Assembly (NCBI RefSeq): GCF_932276165.1
Contig: NC_064011.1
Span: 4,543,501 to 4,607,500 of the forward strand
Origin: Plutella xylostella
Lineage: Eukaryota; Arthropoda; Insecta; Lepidoptera; Plutellidae
DNA: 64,000 nt
Direction of reading: 5' to 3'
The position numbers were made by a program, and so were the translations under genes. Every line of letters starts with the position of its first letter. Position 1 is the first letter of the stretch. The notes under the pieces were generated by a model that saw nothing but the letters and a program-made list of their open reading frames with translations, had not been told where the DNA came from and did not search any database. Positions 21,085-32,800 of the stretch are shown one piece after another.

Positions 21085-23613
21085 ATGGCAGCCGTAGCAC
21101 GAACCGTCCTGCTATCATCAATACTCGCCCTCACCCTCCAGTCTACCTCTGCCAATAGCATGAAACAAAAGACAAACTCCAGACCAGTGATCGAAATCAT
21201 CAACGAGCAAGCTAGAGTCGACACAAGAGTCACCAAGCTACCTGGACTTTTACCTTATGGGAATCCCTTATCAGGTCAAAATGCGAGACTTCACGCGCAG
21301 AATCAACAAGCCATGTTCAACGCTGAAAGAGTGAGGCAACACAGGGCCCAAGTGCAAAGATGGACGAATGCACCAATAAAAATGGACAGCTACATGAAAG
21401 CCTACCATGACAGCCAGGAGAACCATCAAATAGCTTTAGAACAACAACAAGCCAAAGCCAAAGATTTAACACCACCTGCTGGACCTAACAAAAGACTACC
21501 TAGACTGAAAGAACCTCTAACCTCTGTCATGAGGGATGAAGCAAGAGGACTCAAAGCCCCAGCTATAACCAAACTTACTAAAGAGGATGCAGTCATTAAC
21601 GATAAACCTAGAAGCCACAGGTCTTTCGGATCAGATCATCAGCATTATTTAGCTAACAAGAGATTCCAGAGTGTCTACGTATCGCCAGCCCCAGCGTACG
21701 ACCAAGGAGTGACTATCAAACCTAATGGAAATGTTGGTATCAGTCAATTCAACAGCCAAATAAAAGCCCCAAGCAAACTGTACACCTCAGTGGTTCCAAG
21801 TGATACGAAGTATGTCTATCCAAAGATTCATCAACAGATGCAAGGATACAAATCCTCTCAAGACATGGATGCTTTAAGTTCTTTGCTAAAGAAAGCCCCT
21901 TCAGATCAGCTATCGCAATTATCAGCTCTAATACAATCGTCTAAGGAGCAGTCAGACGTACCAATCGACCTCTACTTCTACACCAAAGACCATAATAAGA
22001 TCAATCCAGTGCAAACTGTCAATGATTTCTATGATACCACAAAATACAACGCTTTAAGCTACGCTGGAGCTTACATACCTGAACACAAAGACCACACACC
22101 GATCACTGAAGAGATAGATGACGTAGCTGATCCCAATCAACTGAACAAGCTGAAAACCTACGGACTTCAGAAGCAGCTTCAAGAAGCAATGAACAATAGA
22201 CCAGATATGTTTCATCCGGAGAATCTAGAAACCACAACCATGAAAAGCAACAACTACTACAAAGTCGAAGTTGCCAGTCAGACCATAACATCTGGCGTAA
22301 CTGGATACAAACCTCTCTTCAATCATGTCCACCCACAATACTATGCGAGTGAAGATATTACTCCAACGTACGAAACTTTGCAGTACCCTCACCCAACAGT
22401 TTACGCCCAGAAGGAACCCAAACAACATGGCGATCAAAGTGAGATGTATCTTCATCATAATGCCCAACACAAGGGCGTCCAACATCTAACAGGAGACGGT
22501 ACTGGAGTCTCAGCTTACGGCGATGAAAATGTAAGTAAAATTGGTAACAATCTTAAAAGAAAACGCAGGTCCATAGAGTTAGATACTAATGCTTTTATTG
22601 TACCTAATAATACCATTAAACTAGTAAACGTAGGTGTTAATAGTACAGCTAATGAAACGGCCAAAGCTGAAGCGTTAAGGCTAAGACTAATACGTATTAA
22701 CAAACCGTTGAACCCACATAATACATTTCTGACTACCCCAGAGTTTCCTATAGGCGAAGCTATTGAATTTAAGAACAACGATTATGACGATAGTCCCCCA
22801 CCGAGAAAAACATCTAGAAATAGGCTGAATAAATATGCTAAATTAGAGATTTATGACGATGAAGATGAGAATGATGATTACGAGGATGGTATAAATGATT
22901 TCGATGACGACTACGAAGACCCTATTCCTAGTTACCATTCGAATTACAATCCCATGCAGACTTACGCGCCATCGTCGAAGTATCATCAAAACACAGATTT
23001 AGCTGTGAGTTTCTCTAAAAAGTTCAAAAAGTATAGGCGTCCTCATCAAAACCCTTCAAACTTTGATACTTTAGACAGTTATGGTGCCCAAACTTCCGAT
23101 ATTCAGGACTCTTATGGTCCTCCTAATCATGGACTCAACTTTGGCTCCCCACAAAACTCTTACGGTGTCCCACAAACTTCCTACGGTGTCCCACAAACAT
23201 CTTACGGGATCCCACAAACTTCTTACGGCGTCCCACAAACTTCTTACGGCGTCCCACAAACTTCTTACGGCGTCCCACAGACTTCCTATGGTGTCCCGGA
23301 AACATCTTACAGTGTCCCTGACACGTCTTATGGCGTTCCCCAAACATCTTATGGGCCCCCCGCTCTGAACCATCACCCTATTGGTCCCACCGTTAAACCT
23401 GAACCAGTGTATATGCTCACAGAATCTCAGTTGAAAAGCCTAGTGGGACACCATAATTTGAATATTGAGCATTTGGACGTTTTTCAAGTTAGCAAAGGGA
23501 AATCTAGACGGCCTAGTTATCCTAGGAAACATAGGAGTAGGAAGTATCCCCGAGGCCGTCGGCCCAGAAATTTGAAAAAGAACCTTTATAAACTGAATAA
23601 GTTGTTGCATTAG
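21085..23613 (+). CDS. Resilin-like protein, read-through form with SYGVPQT repeats
   Basis: If the donor at 22531 is not used, the frame stays open for 361 more codons to TAG (842 aa in all). The added part has a furin-type site KRKRRS about ten codons past the donor, an acidic Asp/Glu block (about 22855-22920) and roughly ten 7-residue repeats SYGVPQT (23158-23361). The end is Arg/Lys-rich. SYGxP repeats recall the elastic repeats of resilin. AATAAA at 23822-23827 would allow polyadenylation inside the intron. Such a long in-frame repeat-coding extension is unlikely by chance, so an alternative terminal exon is inferred. This form lacks the RR domain. Confidence 0.7.
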   Translation: MAAVARTVLLSSILALTLQSTSANSMKQKTNSRPVIEIINEQARVDTRVTKLPGLLPYGNPLSGQNARLHAQNQQAMFNAERVRQHRAQVQRWTNAPIKMDSYMKAYHDSQENHQIALEQQQAKAKDLTPPAGPNKRLPRLKEPLTSVMRDEARGLKAPAITKLTKEDAVINDKPRSHRSFGSDHQHYLANKRFQSVYVSPAPAYDQGVTIKPNGNVGISQFNSQIKAPSKLYTSVVPSDTKYVYPKIHQQMQGYKSSQDMDALSSLLKKAPSDQLSQLSALIQSSKEQSDVPIDLYFYTKDHNKINPVQTVNDFYDTTKYNALSYAGAYIPEHKDHTPITEEIDDVADPNQLNKLKTYGLQKQLQEAMNNRPDMFHPENLETTTMKSNNYYKVEVASQTITSGVTGYKPLFNHVHPQYYASEDITPTYETLQYPHPTVYAQKEPKQHGDQSEMYLHHNAQHKGVQHLTGDGTGVSAYGDENVSKIGNNLKRKRRSIELDTNAFIVPNNTIKLVNVGVNSTANETAKAEALRLRLIRINKPLNPHNTFLTTPEFPIGEAIEFKNNDYDDSPPPRKTSRNRLNKYAKLEIYDDEDENDDYEDGINDFDDDYEDPIPSYHSNYNPMQTYAPSSKYHQNTDLAVSFSKKFKKYRRPHQNPSNFDTLDSYGAQTSDIQDSYGPPNHGLNFGSPQNSYGVPQTSYGVPQTSYGIPQTSYGVPQTSYGVPQTSYGVPQTSYGVPETSYSVPDTSYGVPQTSYGPPALNHHPIGPTVKPEPVYMLTESQLKSLVGHHNLNIEHLDVFQVSKGKSRRPSYPRKHRSRKYPRGRRPRNLKKNLYKLNKLLH

Positions 23614-24750
23614 AATAGTTGTGAGAAATGTTCTTACTATGTCGTCGGCAAAAAAGAGTTTAATTCTATGAATTTGTTATTGTAAGTACTTACCAACTTA
23701 GCTTTTGTAATGATTATAAATGTTTAAAAGTTTTTACTTCGTGTTAGTTGCTAATTGGATTACTGAAAAATAGTTATTACTTATTTATTTGTGTAGAATA
23801 GTTTTGTTATGCATTTATTTCAATAAAAAATGTGTTACACTTAGTTAGAAAGTGATTTTTTATCTTCCCCAAAGATCTGCTCATTTTTTTAATTACCAAT
23901 TTATGTGACAAAATTCTAAACTTAAAAAATACGTAACAATTTGAAAGTTGAACCACTTGCATAAAATTAAAATAAGTGGTGACTTAATTGTTTTACAAAG
24001 AAATACTAAGTGACCATTACCTAAGAAGTGGATCATTCTAACTCATTAATTATGTCTAAAATATTGAATGTAGCACATCATTCTCAAAATTAAAAATACA
24101 TTAAAAATTAGGTACTTACCTAGACCGGTTTTTACATAACCTGCCTACGTAGTAGGCACAAAAAATCAAAAATGCAAATGATTACAATCTTTAACTTTCA
24201 TTTTTTTTGACCTAACAATCCGGATATAAAAGTTTTTTGATTTGCCTATTGGGCAACTTACCTGTTTGCTAATTTCTACATCTTCTGCGTAGTAGTACCT
24301 TGAATTACCTTGGGTTTTAGCATAATAAATATCGTTATCATTTACCGTGTGCACCTTTAATCGTATTGTTTTTTACCTGATTAGTCAGTCATCAATTCAA
24401 TTTAATTTCTAGATACCTTCCTCTATATACAATACCATTTTTGTGCATTAAATGCATTTGCATTTGATACCATTCAGCTATATCTGCTATACCTTACATA
24501 CTCACAACTCCGAATAATAACCTCATACCTTACCTTACAGCTTCATTACGCGGCAAACTACGAGTTTGGTTACCGAGTAAGAGACCACCACAGTGGCAAC
24601 GATTTCGGCCATCACGAAGTCAAAGAAGGAGAGAAAACCAATGGAGCCTACCATGTATTGTTACCTGATGGAAGAATGCAAAAAGTTCAGTATTCAGCCG
24701 GCCCTGAAGGATTTCACGCGGACATTTCCTATGACCACCTTCAGCATTAA
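21085..24750 (+). CDS. Resilin-like cuticular protein, RR (chitin-binding) splice form
   Basis: Join 21085-22530 and 24541-24750 (551 aa). A strong 3' splice site ends at 21077, so the ATG at 21085 is preferred over one at 21034; it begins a 23-residue signal peptide (to QSTSA). The long first exon gives a Gln/Lys/Tyr-rich linker. It ends at AAT with donor GTAAGT in phase 0. The second exon, after CTTACAG, encodes an RR chitin-binding domain: YEFGYRVRDHHSG, FGHHEVKEGEKTNGAYHVLL, PDGRMQKVQYSAGPEGFHAD. That spacing (YEFxYxVxD..SG..FGH.E...VLLPDGR) is closest to pro-resilin. Such proteins are secreted by epidermis and bind cuticular chitin. Splicing is inferred from consensus sites and frame continuity. 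Confidence 0.85.
23158..23361 (+). repeat. 21-bp coding tandem repeat (SYGVPQT)
   Basis: About ten direct repeats of a 21-base unit beginning TCTTACGG and ending CCACAAACT, each encoding SYGVPQT with small changes (I, E, S or D). In-frame unit size and mostly synonymous variation suggest selection on the peptide. Confidence 0.9.
23822..23827 (+). promoter_or_regulatory. Poly(A) signal AATAAA for the read-through form
   Basis: Canonical hexamer 209 bases after the stop at 23613 and within the intron of the spliced form. It supports an alternative, intronic 3' end. Confidence 0.6.
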
Positions 24751-26820
24751 AAAGTTAAACAACGCCACCTAGTGGAGGGTATGGAAAAAGTTTGCAAGTG
24801 TGATAAACTTTTTGCTAAAAGTAGGTTAAGTATTTATCCTGAGTTAAGTATTTATGAAAGGATTACAACTAGGGAAATTAACTAAACAGCAAAGGAGAAA
24901 AATCAAAACACAAAACACACCACATATTTTTATTTCAACTTGTATCAATATTACAAAGGTACAAAAATCCAAAATGATTAAAAAAAAATCACCGAATAAA
25001 AAATTGTAGCACTGGCTGGATGAAACACGCAAGTCAGCGTCCGAGAAACAAATGACGTTAGAAAATAAATCGCGCCAAAATATATAGAGATAGCATTTCC
25101 CGCCAAATGGTGGTCGCTGGTCATAAGAAAACCATCATGGCGGCACGCAGATACGTATAGCGAAAAGTGAAAACTATACAAAGGTGAAAGTCAAATAACA
25201 ATCATTTTATGTCGGTAACACATGTAACGACCATACTGTAAGTATTGTGCAATTGCCCCGTATTACACAAGCAAGGATGATAGTGCTTTTTTGTTTCTTT
25301 TTGTAACGTTTTGTTAACGTTAGATAAGCGATCGATCGAATTAACGGCTTTTTGTTTTTAACAATTGATTCAATAATTGATCAAGAACATTTTGGTTCAA
25401 GCTTTGTATTCGACTGATGGCTAGGGTGGCTGGATGAATGGCTAGTTCTTTCACCACGATGACAAACGCTAGCCCTGTCCAACTTTAGCGTTGGTCATTG
25501 ATACGCTAAGAAGAACCTTCTATAAAGTTGATCTGTTTTATGATTATACGAGGATTTAAACTCAGTAAATGTATACTGAGATAAATAAAGCAATGTTCTA
25601 GCTTCATAAGATGATCCTAGAAACTAACTTAGGTACTTACATAGGTGCCTAACAGAGAATTAGGATACATTAGGTAATACGTGAATGTTGTGACTGTGAT
25701 CCGTTTAAAGTACAACTCATTGTTCATGTCTGGGTCATGAAACTTTATGTTTTTAACTTTTAGATAGGCAAGGTAAAGTCTTACAGAATAATATTGTTAT
25801 GTGCCTCTGAAACTACCTATACCTATATTATTATATCCTAGCTGTAAATCTTTATCTGTTTGATTCATTATAGATCAAATATTAATTTTCCCTTAGCGAG
25901 TTTTGCTAGTCGTAACTAAGCAATTTAAAATCTAACATTATTATATATTTAGGTAGGTATAATTATTTTGTGGTAAGAGATACATGGTTTAGTACTGATA
26001 CATAAGTATAACTACATATTTTTTTCCCTTGGCTAAACCATAAATTGTCCACGTTTTGTTAAATTAATTAGCTTTAAAAGGGACTTTTGCAATAAATAAT
26101 TACTTTTTAATGATTGGGATATGTGCAATAGATACCTAGAGAAGCCAAAAAAGCAAGTGAAGCTTTGTAAGTTCACAAAATCATAAAACTTTTATTTATA
26201 ACTATGTACATACTTACTTCATCATAATTAATTATAAAATATTGATTTCATAACATTGTGCCTTAATTTTATTTATTAAAATCTTTTCACATGTATAAAA
26301 TACCTACATAATTTAGATTTTTAATACAGGTTAGTACCTGCGTGTAAGTAGATTCAATTTATTCATAGTTTTTAAGTAAATTAACATGTTACTGTATAAA
26401 TTATTTAAATAAAACTACACCTAACGGTGTGATCCTATAGCAATCGTTTATCATTTTATTACCGGTAACTTAAGTTGAATTCAACTTAGAGGAATTCTGT
26501 AAGTGTAGTTACTTACAAGCATGAGTAACTGAATAAGTAAAAATAATCTAAGATAATCCCTAACCTATCCAGCTATCCTATTAAATAACTTCTAGGTCCT
26601 TTTAAAAATTTTGCTCTGCATTTTTTTGGCTTCTGTACCTAATGAATTATATTCTACTGGTACAAATAAGGGTACCGATAATTCGTATGCTATTCAGACT
26701 CACACTTGGCCGGTTAAGTAACTTCAGCATAGAGTACCTAATCTAAGGACTCTAATGGAAGTAGCTTCATGATTTTCAACATTAGGGGTTTTTTTCGGAG
26801 AAAAATATAAATTTGGGACG
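24751..26820. other. 3' UTR and intergenic DNA
   Basis: Follows the stop of the RR exon. AT-rich, no gene. A short block at 25425-25480 (CACCACGATGACAAACGCTA) resembles 33925-33960 in the Fbxo28 intron, a hint of another dispersed element. Confidence 0.4.
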
Positions 26821-27130
26821 ATCTATTATATTCTATTCTCTGTGGGGATGTCAGTACCTGCACCTCATCATCATCATGGCTCTCTCGAATGGAACCTTAG
26901 TGCATATCCCCAAGGTCTAAACTGCCTTCCTAAGCTTGGACCATTTCCCACCACGCTGGTCCACTGCGGGTTGGTGGGTTTAGATTTAGCACATCTAGAT
27001 ATGCAGGTTTCCTCACGATGTTTTCCTTCACCGTAAGAGCGATGGTATACATTGTACTTAAATTCAGAAAAGAACTTATTGGTACATGTCAGCGCCGGGA
27101 TTCGAACCCGCATCTCTGGCTTACTCGTTT
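26821..27130 (-). repeat. SINE family B copy
   Basis: Minus-strand match to the complete copy at 31973: B box GGTTCGAATCCCGGCGCTGA, GTACAATGTATACCATCGCT, GGACCAGCGTGGTGGGAAAT, and a (TAGAA)n-type tail at 26822-26838. The head upstream of the B box differs from the other copies. Confidence 0.88.
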
Positions 27131-28260
27131 AGGACGATCAAGCCTCCTGTTTTTTTACTGATACCCTCCACTATTAATCGCACAGCAGACATGAGGAAAA
27201 GGAGTGTTCAGTATTTCGATATAGGTAGGTAATTAATATAATTATGCACGTTACTCATCCTTGAATTCCTTAAATGTGCATATAGCACCTTGGTTTCTAC
27301 GGTCTAATAGCTGTACTAATTTAAGGGAAAGTTTATTACTGTGGTACACGGGGTTGTAGATAAAAGGTCAACCACTATGTATCGATTAGTTACTATTTTT
27401 ATTCCTAGTAGTCCTATACATTTTATAGAGCCGACGGTAGGGGCCACGGGTTTGAATCATGCCCAAAACAAACATTCATGTGATAAGAACTTGTGTTAGC
27501 TTTAGGCTGGTTGTTGTTAATATGTTTAAATATATTTTATCCGATACCCATTTCACAGGCTGTTTTCGGTCTAATTGACATTGTTATAAAAATAAATGGG
27601 CATGTTATTAAAAATAAAAGATTTAATAACTTACGATCACATTTATTTATATAGTAAGAGTATTTAATAATACTTTTAACTAGAAAGGTCACAGATCAGC
27701 TTATATCATTACGGCCAATAACATATTTTTGTTACGTTAGAAAATACATATAAATATTAGTCACAACGTGAATACATGCAATCCTCTATAATATGAACAC
27801 TTTATATTTTGATAAATGTCTTATGCTGAGTTGCAGAAAGTAGCATTAAGCTAATGTCGGCATTAAATATATGTCTGTCTCTTTCTGTCCGTATACTGTC
27901 GAAGCAAGACAGCAATACACTTAATGCCGAGATTAATGTTCCATTAGGCTAATGTTTACTCAGTTAGTTTAATTAATTAAGGGTTTAGTGAAACCAAGTG
28001 GTTTAGTTCACAATCGACATTTTATAACTACGAATGACACTCAGAAGAATGAATAAATTGCACACAGTCACTAGACCAGTTGGTTTCACTGTACTTGTAC
28101 TTACAAATATTACATCTACACGATAAAAGTTTAGGTTTTCTTCTGTCGTTCAGATGACATTATGTGTCAAGAGTTTCATGATAGTTTCCGCTAGAGGCGC
28201 CACTTTGTACGCGGGAAAACGTAAACTTTTTAAGTTATCAACAAAATATCAAACCTGTAT
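27131..28260. other. Intergenic, no gene seen
   Basis: AT-rich. 27480-27560 weakly resembles the SINE family A tail. Nothing else assigned. Confidence 0.4.
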
Positions 28261-28471
28261 AGTGCCACAAACTTATCTGTTCCGATGACACCTCACATAA
28301 ATGTCTAATATTTCATAATTCTATAAGATTTTATGTTTGCTCGTATTGTTAATTCGCTCTTGCGGTGTTAATAAACCCATCTAATCTTTTATAATATACA
28401 ATTCATTAGTAAGTAATGAGATATGGATCAATTTAGTTCGCTCTCACCGGAACAGATAAGTTTGTGGCACT
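28261..28471. mobile_element. 211-bp MITE with perfect 24-bp inverted repeats
   Basis: The first 24 bases (AGTGCCACAAACTTATCTGT and four more) are the exact reverse complement of the last 24. The interior is AT-rich and non-coding. Perfect ends suggest recent arrival. The superfamily is uncertain and the target-site duplication is not clear. Confidence 0.85.
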
Positions 28472-29802
28472 GTACTAGACGTACTGTCATCTGTATTACA
28501 ATATTTACGATAGTATCCTAGGGGCGCTGTATTCTACGTAAAAAAAGGTTTGTTTTAGTTATGGAAACAAAACCGACAACTTTCAAAACACCGAGATATT
28601 ATATCAGCATATAGCACATACGTAAACTTATATCTCCGATTATTACACAAACATAGACACAATGTATTTACAGAAACGTTACATTTTCATTACGACGAAC
28701 ATTGCTTTTCAGTCACAACATACGTTCAATTGAGTTTTTACAATACAGTCCACGTAATACAATAAAGATACGGACGTCTCATAATAATATGCTATAATAA
28801 ACTTACGATAGACGTAATAAGAATGAATATATTCCTTTGGAAATACAATCCGTGTAATGGTTAAAGCTTAATTTTTTTTTCATTTATTTATTGATGAAAT
28901 GGTTAGATATAACCACGGTCTTAACCATTACATAAAATCAGTCAAGACCTTAATTTTGTATCTGACCAAATAATGGCATAATTATAAAAATATTTTGAAA
29001 AAAATATGAGAAAATCGAACACATTTTATAATTCAAAACGGGTTAATTGTTAGCCGAAAGGGGGTGTACTGAACAAGTTATACTTTAGAGTTGTAGGTTA
29101 CTGCAAATAAATAAAATTGAACTTAAAAAAATTTTTTTTTTTGTACGACTTAAGTAAATGTAGGTTAATTACGGTACCTATGTATTTTTTTTTAAGTTTA
29201 GAAATCAAACTAACTTAGAGACATTACTAGATGTTATGTATATGTCTATGAGTGCAATAAATTAATATCAAGTGCCTATATTATGTACGAGTACTAAATA
29301 TTTAAGAAGTAATTAATGAAAATGTTAAACTTTTATAAGATAAAGATATTTGTTTTTAAATAAATCATCATATGTCTCTTGCATATCCATATTATCAATT
29401 TATAAAGCTGCCTACATAAATACTCATAATATTTTTTCGCTACTTGGCATGTTTTATTTAATGGCATACATATCTGATAAAGGTACTGCTATTTTGACCC
29501 AGCATATACCTATAATTTAGATTTAGAAGGATTACAATATTTACGTTCTTTCTCTCTCATATAATCCATAATATACAATATCCTACAAGCACATTTTTTT
29601 TTATCCCGTAACTACACCATCTAAACTGAGTTTCATATAAGACCACTTTTTTAACTATTCATACATTTTAACAAACGCGAAATTCTCAAGTTCATCAAAT
29701 CGAACTCAAAAGTCAATCCAACCTCTCAAAAAGAACCCAAAATTCGTTCCAACCTCTCAAAAAGAACTCAAAACTTAATCCAACCTCTCAAGAACTCAAA
29801 AC
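28472..29802. other. Probable 3' UTR of Fbxo28 and spacer
   Basis: Lies downstream of the Fbxo28 stop (minus strand). Minus-strand AATAAA hexamers (TTTATT on plus), for example near 29451, could end the transcript. 29702-29815 is a 31-bp tandem repeat that runs into the last codons. Confidence 0.4.
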
Positions 29803-29815
29803 TTAATCCAACTTC
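29702..29815 (-). repeat. 31-bp repeat spanning the Fbxo28 stop codon
   Basis: On the minus strand a unit with GAGAGGTTGGATTAAGTTTT repeats four times at plus positions 29715, 29746, 29777 and 29805 (spacing 31, 31, 28). The first unit contains the codons for Leu-Asp and the TAA stop, so the coding end is itself a repeat member. Confidence 0.8.
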
Positions 29816-32800
29816 TGTTTCTTATTATCACTTTTGCCGTAAATTTCGTCATCCAGAGCACTGAAACTCAAAGAGCGTTTATTAATCCTAGTGCCGGGTA
29901 CATTTAGCTCGCTAGTTTTAGCCAAATTCCTAATCTCTTTAGCGAAATCCCTGATTTTCTCCATAGTGGTTTGAGCGCGGTTTTTGACCGTGCCTTGTGA
30001 AGTCGAAGGGGTAGGGCTAGGCTGTTTTTGATGAGTTTCCTCGCTCTTTTGCTTCTTTGGCGGGGGCTCGCTGTCTTCTGAGAAACTAGGCATTTTGATG
30101 ACCGGTTTTCTTGGCTTCATGTTTGGTAGCACTGGAACAAATAACAATAAATATTATAAAGTGTGAAATTTTGTAAGTTATGGATAGTAATGGAAATGAA
30201 CGTATTACTATGTTTGCACCGCTTTCACGGAAAAACGTCTTGACCAATTATTATGAAATTTGCCATTTTGTAAGCTGATATTCTGGATTAACACTTAGAA
30301 AGGTAACTATTTCTACGTGAAAACTTTTAAGGGGAAGCTAAGTTCGCTTTTAAATCTATTAATCTATCTTCCACACATGAGTCTTTCATTAATCAAACTG
30401 TATGCACTGGGGTGGATACATATATCTTTTGCTGACTATACATATTACTTTTGCTGACTATACATATTACTTTGGCTGACTATACATATTACTTTTGCTG
30501 ACTATACATATTACTTTTGCTGACTATACATATTACTTTGGCTGACTATACATATTACTTTTGCTGACTATACATATTACTTTGGCTGACTATACATATT
30601 ACTTTTGCTGACTATACATATTACTTTTGCTGACTATACATATTACTTTGGCTGACTATACATATTACTTTTGCTGACTATACATATTACTTTGGCTGAC
30701 TATACATATTACTTTTGCTGACTATACATATTACTTTGGCTGACTATACATATTACTTTTGCTGACTATACATATTCGGTACTTTTGCTGACTATACATA
30801 TTACTTTTGCTGACTATACATATTACTTTGGCTGACTATACATATTACTTTTGCTGACTATACATATTACTTTGGCTGACTATACATATTACTTTTGCTG
30901 ACTATACATATTCGGTACTTTTGCTGACTATACATATTACTTTTGCTGACTATACATATTACTTTTGCTGACTATACATATTACTTTTGCTGACTATACA
31001 TATTACTTTTGCTGACTATACATATTACTTTTGCAGTCTATACATACAGTGCGGGCGGTGTCGTGAGCCGGTGCCAATGGGCAATACACTCAGGTCCAGC
31101 TTGATCTGGCTCGCGAAGTGGCGCAGCGGCGGCGCGGAGCCCGACTGTACCGCCGGCGGGGGGGACGCTGTGAAATAGTAGAATTTATTTTAACACTTTA
31201 TTGTATACAAAATACATACTTAGTTACAATAAAAGATGAAGAGAAATAAACTTAACTACCTAGTATACAAGGGCGGACTTATCGCCTAAACGCGATCTCT
31301 TCCAGTCAATCCTGAAGGTAAGGAGACAAGTGTCTAAACACTTAATAACTAAATTTATGTTTGCATACAAAAGTAACATAACCTAATATTTACACATAAC
31401 ATCTTAAACAATCTAATTATAATTATATTATAATTAATAGAATAGAATAGAATATTTGTGTAAACAGTAATAAGTCGAGTTTTTTGTCTCTTTTTTATAT
31501 ACGCTTATGTGATAGAGACTAAAAAAGTGGACTTATTACTGATTACCGTAGGTCTGAAGTACTGTAGGTACTGGTACATGATTTGTCTGAAACATAGATA
31601 TTTACTAGTAACGACTGGGGACTCCCTAGTCGTCGTGGGGAGACGCAATCATTTCATAAAAGAAAGAAAAAAATAAAAAATTGACGTAAAAGTCAACTAA
31701 AATGTACTTACTGATACTAATAGGAATGAAAAAGGGCTCTTTTAGTTTTAATATACAGTATTACTAACCCCTACACCATCCGGTCCGGTAAAAAAGACAA
31801 ATGTTAATCGTTCATAGACTGTTCCGAAATACGAAAGTAAACGAGCTGCCACTGAAGGGTTTTAATAATGAAATTAAGATTGTGTACCTATTTAAAGCAT
31901 ATCTAAAATGCTATTTTACTTTTAGGGTATACCTAATTTATTTCATTTTCAGCGAGTGGACAACGCAATAACGAGAGCGGTGGTAGCTCAGTCGGGTAAG
32001 CGCCCGCTTCTCACGCCAGAGATGCGGGTTCGAATCCCGGCGCTGACATGTACCAATGAGTTCTTTTCTGAATTTAAGTACAATGTATACCATTGCTCTT
32101 ACGGTGAAGGAAAACATCGTGAGGAAACCTGCATATCTAGATTTAGCACATCTAGATATGTGAACCCACCAACCCGCAGTGGACCAGCGTGGTGGGAAAT
32201 GGTCCAAGCTTAGGAAGGCAGTTTAGACCTTGGGGATATGCACAAAGGTTCCATTCGAGAGAGCCAGGTGTAGGTACTGACACCCCCACAGAAAATAGAA
32301 ATAGAAATAGAACGCAATAACATTTCACTTAAGGCTACACATTTTTAGGGAACTTTGCGAAGTCTACTAATATTTAATAAACCAAAATCTAATAAACACC
32401 TGGTTATTTTTCGCTTTGGAATATTTTACTGAAACAATTTTACCCTGTATAAAATACATGAGTATTAATAGAAGCTTTAAAAAAAAGTCGACCAGTTGTT
32501 TCACTATCTTCCGGATGTGTACTCTAAAGTAAGCGTCCACCTCGGCATCGTACGCAACGGACGTATCGCAACACTTTTCTTCGTATAGAAATTCACAAAA
32601 GTACGTCCACTTCATCGGCATTGCCGACGCCGTTTCTCCATACATTTGTGGTAATCCGTTTGGTCCGATACGTACGATACTTATTGGTACATCCTGTATA
32701 AGCTACAGTGCTACTCACCGGCGATGGCCTTCCCACCGACGGCCTGGTTGGTGTGTGTCAGTTCGCTGTATTTGATGTCACACTCTTCTATACGCTTCTT

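Noticed and set aside
23071..23376. Long frames on both strands across the SYGVPQT region
   Set aside because: They are shadows of the 21-bp in-frame repeat, which keeps all frames open.
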